NCBI GenBank assembly: GCA_045532175.1
Contig: JAZSFK010000035.1
Span: forward strand, 1 to 49,714
Source of the DNA: Fimenecus sp045532175
GTDB taxonomy: Bacteria > Bacillota > Clostridia > Oscillospirales > Acutalibacteraceae
Length of the DNA: 49,714 bases
Direction: 5' to 3'
The position numbers and the translations under genes are program-made. The first letter of the stretch is position 1. Each line of letters opens with the position of its first letter. Of this stretch, positions 41,627-49,714 are shown piece after piece. Under the pieces are notes generated by a model that made no database searches, was not told the DNA's origin, and saw only the letters and a list, made by a program, of their open reading frames with translations.

Positions 41627-43330
41627 ATGAAACAAGGTTGCGAAAAGTATATTCCTTTTACACCAATCAATATTCCTGACAGACAGTGGCCGTCAAAAAC
41701 AATTGAAAAACCGCCAATCTGGTGTTCAGTTGACTTGCGTGACGGAAATCAGGCACTTATTGACCCGATGAATTTAAAGGAAAAAATCGAGTATTTTAAA
41801 ACTCTCGTTAAAATCGGTTTTAAAGAAATTGAAGTTGGTTTCCCGTCAGCATCTGAAACAGAATACGAAATTCTTCGTACTCTTATTGAAAAGGATTTAA
41901 TTCCCGATGATGTTACAATTCAGGTGCTTGTTCAAAGCCGTGAACACCTTATCAGAAAGACTTTTGAGGCTATTGACGGTGCTAAAAATGTAATTATCCA
42001 TTTCTACAACTCAACGTCAACTCTCCAGAGAAAAGTTGTTTTCAAGAAGGATATGGACGGTGTTATTGACATCGCTGTTAACGGTGCAAAGCTCATTAAA
42101 GAACTCACTGATGAATTAAAATCACAAAAAGATGTTAATATCCGTTACGAATATTCACCCGAAAGCTTTTCAGGTACAGAAATGGACAATGCCGTGCTTA
42201 TCTGCGAAAAAGTTATGGAAGCACTTGACATCGACGAAAATAGCAAGATTATTCTTAATCTTCCTGCAACCGTTGAAGGTAGTACACCAAACGGTCACGC
42301 AGACCAGATTGAATATTTCTGCCGTAAACTTAAAAACCGTGAAAATGCAATCATCAGTTTACATCCTCATAATGACAGAGGTACTGCTGTTGCAGCCGCT
42401 GAACTTGGTCTTTTAGCAGGTGCTGACAGAATTGAAGGTACTCTTTTCGGCAACGGCGAGAGAACAGGTAATGTTGATATTGTCACTCTTGCTCTTAATA
42501 TGTACACACAGGGTATTGACCCGGGACTTGATTTCTCAAATATGAACGAAATCAAGGAAATGTTTGAAAGAACTACAAAAATGCCTGTTGACCCGAGAAA
42601 GCCTTACGGCGGTGCACTTGTATTTACTGCTTTCTCAGGCTCTCATCAAGATGCCATCAACAAGGGTAAGGAATATATGCGTACAAGCGGTACAGAATAC
42701 TGGGAAGTTCCGTACTTACCTATCGACCCTGCCGATGTCGGCCGTGAATATGAACCGATTATCCGTATCAACAGTCAGTCCGGTAAGGGTGGCATTGCAT
42801 ACATTATGGCAGAGTACGGATACAATATGCCAAAAGCTATGCATCCTGAATTCTCAAAGATTGTTCAGAAAGTCTGCGACGAAAAAGGAAAAGAGCTGGC
42901 AAAAGAAGAAGTTTATGCACTCTTCCAACAGGAATACCTCAATGTTGCAGGTCCTTACAAACTGCTTAGCTACAAGTTCTATGAAGAAAGAGAACATGGT
43001 GAAGAGCAATCAAGAGTACACTTTGTTGGTACCATTCAATACAATGGAAACGAGCCACAGCAGATTGAGGGTATTGCCGCAGGTCCTATCGGTGCATTCT
43101 GTCAGGCTATGAACACAATCGGTCTTGGCGATTATCACTTCATTGACTACTCTGAACATGCCGTTTCAGTTGGTTCTGACTCAAAGGCTGTCAGCTATAT
43201 TCACATTACAGACCCACAGGGCAAGGATGTTTTCGGTATCGGTATTTCACACAATATCAACTATGCATCAATCAAAGGTATCCTTTGTGCAGTTAACCGT
43301 TGTTTACCAAATGTTGTCAGAAAGGACTAA
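41627..43330 (+). CDS. leuA: 2-isopropylmalate synthase (long LeuA form), 567 aa
   Basis: Start ATG 41627 follows GGAGGAAAA. The DRE-TIM barrel motif is CSVDLRDGNQAL and the metal-binding pair is SLHPHNDRGTAVA; the C-terminal regulatory LeuA-dimer domain follows (VHFVGTIQYNGNEPQQIEG). The opening QGCEKYIPFTPINIPDRQWP marks the long LeuA2 form. It condenses acetyl-CoA with 2-oxoisovalerate in leucine synthesis and should be feedback-inhibited by leucine as well as T-box controlled. First gene of a two-gene unit with leuB. Confidence 0.96.
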   Translation: MKQGCEKYIPFTPINIPDRQWPSKTIEKPPIWCSVDLRDGNQALIDPMNLKEKIEYFKTLVKIGFKEIEVGFPSASETEYEILRTLIEKDLIPDDVTIQVLVQSREHLIRKTFEAIDGAKNVIIHFYNSTSTLQRKVVFKKDMDGVIDIAVNGAKLIKELTDELKSQKDVNIRYEYSPESFSGTEMDNAVLICEKVMEALDIDENSKIILNLPATVEGSTPNGHADQIEYFCRKLKNRENAIISLHPHNDRGTAVAAAELGLLAGADRIEGTLFGNGERTGNVDIVTLALNMYTQGIDPGLDFSNMNEIKEMFERTTKMPVDPRKPYGGALVFTAFSGSHQDAINKGKEYMRTSGTEYWEVPYLPIDPADVGREYEPIIRINSQSGKGGIAYIMAEYGYNMPKAMHPEFSKIVQKVCDEKGKELAKEEVYALFQQEYLNVAGPYKLLSYKFYEEREHGEEQSRVHFVGTIQYNGNEPQQIEGIAAGPIGAFCQAMNTIGLGDYHFIDYSEHAVSVGSDSKAVSYIHITDPQGKDVFGIGISHNINYASIKGILCAVNRCLPNVVRKD

Positions 43331-43335
43331 TAATT

Positions 43336-44409
43336 ATGAAAAACTATAATATCGTTGTATTAAAAGGTGACGGAATAGGTCCTGAAATCGTTGACGAGGC
43401 TCTTAAAGTCCTTGACGCAACAGGCGAAAAGTACGGTTTTAAATTCAGTTATGATTATCAGTTGATTGGTGGTTCTGCTATTGATGCAACTGGTGAACCC
43501 CTTCCACAAGCTACTGTTGATGCTTGCAAAAAGGCTGACTGTGTATTTCTTGGTGCAGTCGGTGGTCCTAAATGGGACACTCTTCCCGGTAATCAACGTC
43601 CCGAAAAAGGTCTTTTAGGCATTCGTGGTGCTTTGGGACTTTACGCAAATCTTCGTCCTGCAAAGATTTTTGAGCCGCTTAAATCTGCTTCCCCTATCAA
43701 GGACAGCATTATCGGTGACGGACTCGACATTATGATTGTCCGTGAACTTACAGGTGGTATTTATTTCGGTGAAAGAGGCAGAAAAGAGGTTGACGGTAAC
43801 CCTGCTGCTTACGATACAGAAATGTACTCTGTTCCTGAAATCGAAAGAATCGCAAGAACTGCTTATGAAATGGCTATGAAACGTAACAAGAAGCTTACAA
43901 GCGTTGACAAAGCTAATGTTCTTGAAAGCTCACGTCTTTGGAGAGAAACTGTTATTAAAATGTCTGCTGAATACCCCGAGGTTGAGCTTTCTCACATGTA
44001 TGTTGACAACTGTGCAATGCAGTTAGTGAGAAACCCCGGTCAGTTTGATGTTATTGTCACATCCAACATTTTCGGTGACATTCTTTCTGACGAGGCATCT
44101 ATGATTTCAGGCTCAATCGGTATGCTTGCATCTGCTTCACTTGCAACAGGCAAAATGGGACTTTATGAGCCAATTCACGGCTCTGCACCTGATATTGCGG
44201 GTCAGCAGAAGGCAAATCCGCTTGCAACAATCCTTTCTGCTGCAATGATGCTTCAGTATTCATTTGATGAAAAAGATGCAGCAAAATCTATTGAAGATGC
44301 AGTTAACGAAGCACTTAAACTTGCTCGTACACCTGATATTTATGAGGACGGCTTCAAGAAGGTTACAACATCTGAAATGGGTGACCTTGTAGTATCATTG
44401 TTGAAATAA
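43336..44409 (+). CDS. leuB: 3-isopropylmalate dehydrogenase, 357 aa
   Basis: Start ATG 43336, with AAAGGA inside the leuA end. Signature segments: VVLKGDGIGPEIV, ESSRLWRETV, and FGDILSDEASMISGSIGMLAS, followed by YEPIHGSAPDIAGQ. It oxidises and decarboxylates 3-isopropylmalate with NAD. leuC and leuD, usually between leuA and leuB or next to them, are not in the window. Confidence 0.97.
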   Translation: MKNYNIVVLKGDGIGPEIVDEALKVLDATGEKYGFKFSYDYQLIGGSAIDATGEPLPQATVDACKKADCVFLGAVGGPKWDTLPGNQRPEKGLLGIRGALGLYANLRPAKIFEPLKSASPIKDSIIGDGLDIMIVRELTGGIYFGERGRKEVDGNPAAYDTEMYSVPEIERIARTAYEMAMKRNKKLTSVDKANVLESSRLWRETVIKMSAEYPEVELSHMYVDNCAMQLVRNPGQFDVIVTSNIFGDILSDEASMISGSIGMLASASLATGKMGLYEPIHGSAPDIAGQQKANPLATILSAAMMLQYSFDEKDAAKSIEDAVNEALKLARTPDIYEDGFKKVTTSEMGDLVVSLLK

Positions 44410-44412
44410 AAA

Positions 44413-44505
44413 ACGGCGGGGGTGCGGGTGTCCAGTGGACACCTCTGCGAAGCAGAAGCACCGACCGAACAGGCAGGTGAGAAACAAGACCCCGCCCTAC
44501 CATTT
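44413..44505. repeat. GC-rich structured segment after leuB
   Basis: GGCGGGG near the start pairs with CCCCGCC near the end, enclosing GGTGTCC-agt-GGACACC and CTGC-gaa-GCAG hairpins. GC content is well above the flanks. It lacks a T-run, so it looks like an inserted repeat more than a plain terminator. Confidence 0.5.
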
Positions 44506-44517
44506 TAAGAGGTTTCT

Positions 44518-45348
44518 ATGAAAACACTTTATATCAGCGATATGGACGGTACTCTTCTGCGGAGTAACGGTAAAATGAGCGAATACACAAAAGAAAAACT
44601 GAATGAATTTTATGCAAAAGGAATTCCCTTTGCGGTGGCAACAGCACGTAGCATGGTGAGTGCAACTCCGCTTTTAGAGGGTGTACATTTTGCTGCACCA
44701 ATTGTGCTTATGAACGGTGTTTTTGTTTATGACACAGAAACGAAAAAGGCTGTTAAATACCACGAAATTCCACATTCTGCATTACAAAAAATTTTTGATT
44801 GTTTTTATGAGAAAAATCTTCATCCGTTTATGTTTTTGTATAGTGACGATTACAAACTCTCAATAAAATATACCGAATTTGACAATGACGGAATGAAAGA
44901 ATTCTATAATATGCGTGTTGATATGCTTGATGGCAGATTTACCCAAACCGATGATTTGACAGTTATCGAAAAGGGGCAACACCCTGTTTATGTGAATTAT
45001 TACGCGTTACCCGAATTTCTCGACGAGGTTGTTGAAAAACTAAAATCAATCCCCGAAATTGACTTTGCATATTATAAAGACTCCTATTCTGATGATTGGC
45101 TTGTTGAAATTTATTCACATACCGCATCAAAAGCAAATGGTGCAAGGGAGGCAAAAGAAATTGTCGGAGCAGAGTCAATTACAGCATTTGGTGATAATCT
45201 CAATGACCTTATAATGCTTAATGGTGCCAATGTTGCTGTGGCGGTGGAAAACGCCGTGCCACAGGTCAAGGAAATTGCAGATATTGTAATCGGCAACAAC
45301 AACGACGACAGCGTTGTAAAATATATTGAAGAAAAAGAAAACGCTTAG
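44518..45348 (+). CDS. Cof-type HAD phosphatase, 276 aa
   Basis: HAD motif I DMDGTLL (D8, D10), motif II in AVATARS, and motif IV TAFGDNLNDLIML are all present, with a large C2 cap in between (KSIPEIDFAYYKDSYSDDW), as in Cof/YbiV sugar-phosphate phosphatases. Start ATG follows AGAGGTTTCT. Substrate unknown; the gene stands alone before a terminator. Confidence 0.88.
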   Translation: MKTLYISDMDGTLLRSNGKMSEYTKEKLNEFYAKGIPFAVATARSMVSATPLLEGVHFAAPIVLMNGVFVYDTETKKAVKYHEIPHSALQKIFDCFYEKNLHPFMFLYSDDYKLSIKYTEFDNDGMKEFYNMRVDMLDGRFTQTDDLTVIEKGQHPVYVNYYALPEFLDEVVEKLKSIPEIDFAYYKDSYSDDWLVEIYSHTASKANGAREAKEIVGAESITAFGDNLNDLIMLNGANVAVAVENAVPQVKEIADIVIGNNNDDSVVKYIEEKENA

Positions 45349-45375
45349 AGAATTAACTCTAAGCGTTATTTTTAT
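45340..45375. terminator. Bidirectional terminator overlapping the HAD stop codon
   Basis: AACGCTTAGAG-aattaa-CTCTAAGCGTT (45340-45367) followed by ATTTTTAT. The stop codon lies in the left arm. Confidence 0.8.
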
Positions 45376-46838
45376 ATTAATGGGACTATTCCGTTGAGTG
45401 CCAATTCAAGATGAACCGCATCAAAGCTGTCAACTGCACCGTCTTCGTTTATATCGGCACGTTGGAACATAACATTGTCCGTTATTTTTTCCCTTGTGGA
45501 AACTATTTTTACAAGCAAGTCATAATCTGCTGAATCAACCTTTCCGTCACCATTAACGTCACCCTTAAGCCTTGACGGTGGCATATCATTAAGCATTAAA
45601 TCAAGGACAATTACATCTATGCCATCAACTGCACCGTCGTCGTCCATATCGCCGACTATTTTTTCTATAAAATCAGGTTTTCTTTGTGTTGTTGCAATTT
45701 CACATAAAATTTTATAATCGTCAACATCTAATTTGCCATCAAGATTCAAGTCGCCTTTTAAAAGATTTCCCATATCAACAAATCTTATATTATTTTCAGT
45801 TGCGTATTCCTGCGCATAGGTTTCTGTATAGCCAAAAATGGTGGAATCAGCACCATCAACAAAGGCATTATCTGAAATACCGACAACAGTTTCGGGAATA
45901 ATAATGTCATTTTTCCCCAAGGATTTACCTATGATATATTTTGTTCCTTCCTTGATTCTAACTACGTCGTCGTTGTCTTGAGTATCAATTAAGGTGCTGT
46001 TAATATAAAGAGCATTGTTTTCCCAGTTTGCCGAATTATTATAAAAGCCCGTGTTGTAAAACGCATTTGAGTTTATTTCTATATATTTATCGGGGAGATT
46101 GATTTTTGCAAGGGAAGCACACCCCTCAAAGGCAGAATCTCCAATAACCTCAAGGGCATCATCAAAAATTACTTGTTTAAGCTTTTTACAATCCTTGAAA
46201 GCATTATTACCTATTGTAACAAGGGAAGATGACAACTCCACCTGCTGTGCTTCACATCCCGCAAAAGCACCGTCCGCAATAACACGAGTTCCGCTTTTAA
46301 GGGAATATGTTCCAGAAAATGATATTTCAATCAAATTCGTTCCCAAATACAGATAAGTAAGCTTCTGGGCAATAATGTCCTCCCACGGAATCTGAGGAAT
46401 ACTGTTCCCGAAATCTATACCACCTGATGAACCCGTTGTAATCGGCTTTTTCCAATTGCTTTCATTATTGTAGTATGCGGTATTGTAAATTGCTTTTTCA
46501 CCAATGTGCGTGATTGTGGTCGGAAGGGTTATTGTTGCAAGGGATGTGCAATTTTCAAAAGCAGACGCGCCAATGTCCCGTACACCCTCGTTGACCTTAA
46601 CTGCCGTAATCTCATTATTCCCCTTAAAAGCACCTTCGCCTATTGCCACTACGGGAAGTCCGTTTAATATTTTGGGAACAGTTACATTTGTTGCACCCGT
46701 GCCTATATATTTGGTTATCACTATTTCGTCATTGACGATTTCACAAGAAAAACTACCGTAAACAACTGCAAAAGACGGTAAGGAAAAACTACATAAAAGC
46801 ACAACAACTGCAACTATAACAGATATTATTTTCTTCAT
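45372..46838 (-). CDS. Secreted BspA-type leucine-rich repeat protein with two dockerin modules, 488 aa
   Basis: Signal peptide at 1-24. Residues about 60-350 are BspA-like LRRs: IGEGAFKGNNEIT, IGASAFENCTSLATITLP, IGNNAFKDCKKLKQVIF and IGDSAFEGCASLAKINLP. The C-terminal 125 residues hold four calcium-loop repeats, GDLNLDGKLDVDDY, GDMDDDGAVDGIDV, GDVNGDGKVDSADY and ADINEDGAVDSFDA, that is two dockerins in tandem. One dockerin targets a protein to a cohesin; two could crosslink or use distinct cohesins. The LRR part probably binds host or polymer surfaces. Start ATG follows AAAGGACGG. The gene ends at the terminator shared with the HAD gene. Confidence 0.88.
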   Translation of the reverse strand: MKKIISVIVAVVVLLCSFSLPSFAVVYGSFSCEIVNDEIVITKYIGTGATNVTVPKILNGLPVVAIGEGAFKGNNEITAVKVNEGVRDIGASAFENCTSLATITLPTTITHIGEKAIYNTAYYNNESNWKKPITTGSSGGIDFGNSIPQIPWEDIIAQKLTYLYLGTNLIEISFSGTYSLKSGTRVIADGAFAGCEAQQVELSSSLVTIGNNAFKDCKKLKQVIFDDALEVIGDSAFEGCASLAKINLPDKYIEINSNAFYNTGFYNNSANWENNALYINSTLIDTQDNDDVVRIKEGTKYIIGKSLGKNDIIIPETVVGISDNAFVDGADSTIFGYTETYAQEYATENNIRFVDMGNLLKGDLNLDGKLDVDDYKILCEIATTQRKPDFIEKIVGDMDDDGAVDGIDVIVLDLMLNDMPPSRLKGDVNGDGKVDSADYDLLVKIVSTREKITDNVMFQRADINEDGAVDSFDAVHLELALNGIVPLI

Positions 46839-46999
46839 TTCTGCACCGTCCTTTCAAGCATAAAATTATTGTATCATTAAATATAGATTATTGCAAGAAA
46901 CAAAAACACATTTAAACAAATTGGGGTTTGTCTGAATGAATGCAAAGTGCAAAATGTCGGAACTGCGTTGCAAATTATATATTCACCAAATCAGTGCGT

Positions 47000-47029
47000 T
47001 GTAGGGGAAGGTCTCTGTGCCTTCCCGTT
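47000..47029. repeat. Palindrome minielement TGTAGGGG...
   Basis: TGTAGGGGAAGG-tctctgtg-CCTTCCCGT, the inverse orientation of the CCCTACA minielements at 31718-31800 and 47818-47843. The rest of 46839-47085 is AT-rich with no gene seen. Confidence 0.5.
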
Positions 47030-47085
47030 GCTTTTCGATGATTTTAATAAATAAAACAGTTAGACAAATTCAATTTTATTGCATT

Positions 47086-47111
47086 AAAAAAGGTGGGAAA
47101 ACCCACCTTTT
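47086..47111 (-). terminator. Terminator after eda
   Basis: AAAAGGTGGG-aaaa-CCCACCTTTT; the minus strand continues into a T-run. It lies 19 nt after the eda stop. Confidence 0.8.
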
Positions 47112-47129
47112 ATAACTATTCAATTAGCA

Positions 47130-47786
47130 TTATTTGCCCGCTAACTCAGCTCTTGCAATTCTGATATTTTCTACAAAACGTTTACCTGTTTCTGTAATCT
47201 TCTTGTAGTCGCCTGTCTTTGCACCTGCTGTAAGTGACGAGCCTGCACCAACTGCAACGGCACCTGCTTTAATCCATTCGCCAACGTTGTCCGCATCAAC
47301 GCCACCTGTCGGCATCATCTTAGCATAAGGGATTGGGCCCTTGATATCCTTGATAATCTTTGGTCCGAAAAGGTCAGCAGGGAAAACCTTGAGAATATCT
47401 GCACCGTTTTCCATAGCGAGTAAGCCCTCACGAACGGTCATGATTCCGGGCATCATCGGTACTCTGTAACGGTTACAAAGCTTAAGAGTTTCAAGGTCAA
47501 GAGCAGGGCTGACAATATACTCTGCACCTGAAAGCATGGCAATTCTTGCAGTTGCGGCATCAAGAACTGTACCTGCACCAAGAATAATCTCTTCAGGTGT
47601 ATATCTCTTTGCAAGTTCTTCAATAACCTTGTCTGCGTGCGGAACTGTAAATGTAAGTTCAATTGCAGCAACGCCACCCTCGATACAAGCATCAGTAATT
47701 CTGATAGCCTGGTCAACTGTTTCTGCACGAACAACGGCTACGATACCGCAGTCCTGAATTCGGGTAATGATTTTTTCTTTATCCAT
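47130..47786 (-). CDS. eda: 2-keto-3-deoxy-6-phosphogluconate aldolase, 218 aa
   Basis: Class I KDPG aldolase: IVAVVRAE (R20), AAIELTFTVPHA (E43), SGAEYIVSPALD, and ILKVFPADLFGPK with the Schiff-base Lys133. Length is normal. It splits KDPG to pyruvate and glyceraldehyde 3-phosphate. It is the last gene of the unit SDR, kdgK, eda; start ATG follows GGAGATGTAATT. Confidence 0.95.
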   Translation of the reverse strand: MDKEKIITRIQDCGIVAVVRAETVDQAIRITDACIEGGVAAIELTFTVPHADKVIEELAKRYTPEEIILGAGTVLDAATARIAMLSGAEYIVSPALDLETLKLCNRYRVPMMPGIMTVREGLLAMENGADILKVFPADLFGPKIIKDIKGPIPYAKMMPTGGVDADNVGEWIKAGAVAVGAGSSLTAGAKTGDYKKITETGKRFVENIRIARAELAGK

Positions 47787-47817
47787 AATTACATCTCCAA
47801 ATTGGAATATATTTTTT

Positions 47818-47843
47818 CGGGCGATTCGTGAATCGCCCCTACA
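47818..47843. repeat. Palindrome-plus-CCCTACA minielement between kdgK and eda
   Basis: CGGGCGATTC-gt-GAATCGCCC-CTACA. Same design as the elements at 31718-31800. Confidence 0.6.
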
Positions 47844-47863
47844 TTTTTATCTTTTTTGAGATA

Positions 47864-47947
47864 AATTTTTTTCGCAAGACAATGTGGCAGAGGCGAAGCT
47901 GTATCGGGTATACCGCGAGCCGAAAGCCACGAAGTATTGCGGAAAAA
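47864..47947 (-). repeat. Intercistronic palindromic repeat, copy C (after kdgK stop)
   Basis: Begins 4 nt after the kdgK stop. The minus strand runs from TTTTTCCGCAATAC to GTCTTGCGAAAAAAA with an inner GTGGC/GCCAC stem, where copy B has GTTGC/GCAAC. Confidence 0.65.
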
Positions 47948-47951
47948 GAAA

Positions 47952-49049
47952 CTATCTCTGTACTCTTGCACCTGAACCTTTAACAATGTTTTCAACCTCT
48001 TTAAGTGATGCCATTGATGTATCACCGGGAGTTGTCATAGCAAGTGCACCGTGAGCAACACCGTAGTTAACTGCTGTCTGTGCATCTTCTGTTGTCATAA
48101 GGCCATAGATAAGACCTGATGCAAATGAGTCGCCACCGCCAACACGGTCAAGGATTTCAAGACCCGGAAGTTCAAGTCCCTTATGAACCTTACCGTCTGC
48201 ATAGCAGATTGCTGACCAGTCGTTAACTGTTGCTGTTTTAACTGTACGAAGAGTTGTTGCGATAACTTTAAAGTTAGGATAAACCTTAACAACCTCTTCA
48301 AGCATCTTGTAATAGCCCTCAATGTTGAGTTCCTTAAGATTTTCGTCGTTACCTTCAATTTCAAAGCCAAGACAAGCAGTGAAATCTTCTTCGTTGCCAA
48401 TCATAACGTCGATATATTTTGCGATTTCTTTGTTAACTTCCTGTGCTTTTGCCTTACCGCCGATATCATTCCAGAGAGAAGGACGGTAGTTAAGGTCATA
48501 AGAAACGATTGTGCCGTATTTCTTTGCTGTTTTAACTGCTTCAATTGCTACCTCTGCAGTTGACTCTGAAAGTGCAGCAAAAATACCACCTGTATGAAGC
48601 CAACGAACACCGAGAGTACCGAAAATGTAATCCCAGTCAATGTCCCCTGCTTTAAGTTGGGAAATTGCTGTATTACCACGGTCGGAAACACCAACTGCAC
48701 CACGGATACCGTATCCGCGTTCTGTGAAGTTAAGACCATTTCTCACTGTTCTGCCAATACCGTCATACTTAACCCATTTGATGAGTGATGTATCAACGCC
48801 ACCCTGCATAATAAAGTCTTCTAGAAGACGACCAACCTCGTTGTCAGCAAATGCAGTTACAACCGCTGTTTTCATACCGAAACAACGACGAAGACCACGA
48901 GCAACGTTGTATTCACCGCCACCTTCCCAAGCACGGAATGAACGAGCAGTTTTAATTCTGCCCTCACCCGGGTCAAGACGGAGCATAATTTCACCAAGTG
49001 AAATCATATCAAACATACAATCTTCTTTTTTTCTTAAATTTAAATTCAT
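47952..49049 (-). CDS. kdgK: 2-dehydro-3-deoxygluconokinase (PfkB family), 365 aa
   Basis: PfkB fold: ISLGEIMLRLDPGEGRI, EGGGEYNVARGLRR (sugar-binding) and DRVGGGDSFASGLIYG (catalytic Asp in G-G-D-S). YDLNYRPSLW is the PfkB D-x-N-x-R segment. The KdgK call rests on GGGEYNVA-type N-terminus and the eda neighbour. Start ATG 49049 follows GGAGGTAAAATATT. It phosphorylates KDG from hexuronate breakdown. Confidence 0.88.
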   Translation of the reverse strand: MNLNLRKKEDCMFDMISLGEIMLRLDPGEGRIKTARSFRAWEGGGEYNVARGLRRCFGMKTAVVTAFADNEVGRLLEDFIMQGGVDTSLIKWVKYDGIGRTVRNGLNFTERGYGIRGAVGVSDRGNTAISQLKAGDIDWDYIFGTLGVRWLHTGGIFAALSESTAEVAIEAVKTAKKYGTIVSYDLNYRPSLWNDIGGKAKAQEVNKEIAKYIDVMIGNEEDFTACLGFEIEGNDENLKELNIEGYYKMLEEVVKVYPNFKVIATTLRTVKTATVNDWSAICYADGKVHKGLELPGLEILDRVGGGDSFASGLIYGLMTTEDAQTAVNYGVAHGALAMTTPGDTSMASLKEVENIVKGSGARVQR

Positions 49050-49078
49050 AATATTTTACCTCCAAAAAGAGCTACTGA

Positions 49079-49714
49079 TTAAACACCAGAATAAGCTGAA
49101 AATCCTCCATCAACACAAATGCTTGTACCTGTAATGAAACTTGAGTATGCTTCGTCACAAAGGAACAACAATGCACCTGAAAGTTCGTTTGCCTCACCAA
49201 ATCTCTTCATTGGTGTTGCGTTGAGAATTTTATTTGTACGGGCTGTTGGTGTGCCGTCTTCATTCCAAAGAAGTGTTTTATTCTGGTTTGTTGAGAAAAA
49301 TCCTGGTGCAATAGCATTTACACGGATACCAACATCTGCGAAATGAACTGCCATAAACTCTGTGAAATTTTTAACTGCTGCTTTAGCCGCTGAATATGCA
49401 GGGATTTTTGTAAGAGGACGGTAAGCATTCATTGATGTTACCATTATAATACAAGTGTTTTCCTTTTCTGCCATATCACGTGCAAAAACCTGAGTCGGAA
49501 TAAGTGTTCCCAAGAAATTAAGATTGAATACAAATGAAATACCGTTTGCATCAAGGTCAAAGAATGTTTTAATATCGTCATTCTTTTCTATAAGGTCAAT
49601 CTTTTCAAGAGTTTCTTTTGTTGTTGTACCCTTTGGATTGTTACCGCCTGCACCATTGAGAAGAATATCGCAAGTACCAAGTTTTTCATTGATAATTGCA
49701 CGAGCATTTTCCAT
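49079..49714 (-). CDS. SDR oxidoreductase, probable D-mannonate (fructuronate) oxidoreductase, 3' 211 codons
   Basis: The 5' end is cut by the window, so the N-terminal TGxxxGIG is missing. Classical SDR features remain: LLNGAGGN, the active-site S and Y-x-x-x-K in VTSMNAY...PAYSAAKAA, and RVNAIAPGFF. ICVDGGFSAYSGV is the usual C-terminal end. The subfamily with SMNAYRPLTKIPAYSAAK is annotated as mannonate oxidoreductase in many Firmicutes, as I recall it, and kdgK and eda downstream (29 nt gap) support a hexuronate role. Confidence 0.8.
   Translation of the reverse strand: MENARAIINEKLGTCDILLNGAGGNNPKGTTTKETLEKIDLIEKNDDIKTFFDLDANGISFVFNLNFLGTLIPTQVFARDMAEKENTCIIMVTSMNAYRPLTKIPAYSAAKAAVKNFTEFMAVHFADVGIRVNAIAPGFFSTNQNKTLLWNEDGTPTARTNKILNATPMKRFGEANELSGALLFLCDEAYSSFITGTSICVDGGFSAYSGV

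Overview
The window looks like a chromosome segment of a low-GC, spore-former-lineage Firmicute, most likely a gut or rumen Clostridia of the Ruminococcaceae/Oscillospiraceae type. The grounds are AT-rich intergenic DNA, strong AGGAGG-type ribosome binding sites with frequent GTG/TTG starts, canonical TTGACA-17-TATAAT promoters, a T-box leader, type I dockerin modules on secreted proteins, and families of short palindromic intergenic repeats. The genus assignment is an inference; no rRNA or universal marker is present.

Layout. 1-2.4 kb: 5' end of a probable alpha/beta hydrolase, a tRNA-Ala(GGC), a small tRNA-bounded segment holding one orphan membrane protein and hairpin arrays, then a barstar-like gene behind a LexA-box-like palindrome with a decayed second barstar copy. 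2.5-12 kb: a secreted DUF4434-type protein, a GT-C membrane glycosyltransferase, and divergent from it an operon of two B12-binding radical SAM enzymes, a GtrB/DPM-type GT2 and a sugar nucleotidyltransferase (a probable lipid-linked or surface-glycan modification locus), followed by a secreted PHP-domain protein. 12-19.7 kb (minus strand): a secreted alpha/beta hydrolase, a dockerin-bearing transglutaminase, nrdR, and an operon of circularly permuted ATP-grasp, alpha-E and transglutaminase genes followed by a sugar isomerase-like gene with an in-frame stop. 19.9-28.9 kb: metallophosphoesterase, membrane-anchored PPIase, a ROK kinase plus sialidase-like pair, a small XRE regulator divergent from a DUF4352-type secreted protein with shared palindromes, a small membrane protein, a beta-helix lipoprotein and a YbaK-type deacylase.

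28.9-39.9 kb (minus strand) is a myo-inositol catabolism operon (iolJ, iolC, a SanA/YdcF-like gene, iolB, iolD, iolE, iolA, iolG) preceded by a two-gene membrane unit (DUF5058-like plus partner) that is the only transporter candidate. It is followed upstream by a lipase-like gene with a 28-bp palindrome over its promoter. 41.3-44.4 kb (plus) is leuA-leuB under a leucine-type T-box; leuCD are not here. 44.5-46.8 kb carries a Cof-type HAD phosphatase and an LRR protein with two dockerin modules. The right end (minus) is a hexuronate/KDG catabolic operon: SDR mannonate-oxidoreductase-like gene (cut by the window edge), kdgK and eda.

Catabolically the window covers inositol, hexuronate and possibly sialic-acid-like sugars; dockerin proteins point to cellulosome-like surface assemblies. 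The loci most worth following are the B12-radical SAM/glycosyltransferase cluster, the ATP-grasp/alpha-E/transglutaminase operon, the LexA-box-like barstar promoter, the DUF5058-like pair beside iol genes, and a family of about 85-nt palindromic repeats that sit directly after stop codons inside operons and show compensatory base changes. All function calls rest on reading motifs by eye; no database search was run.
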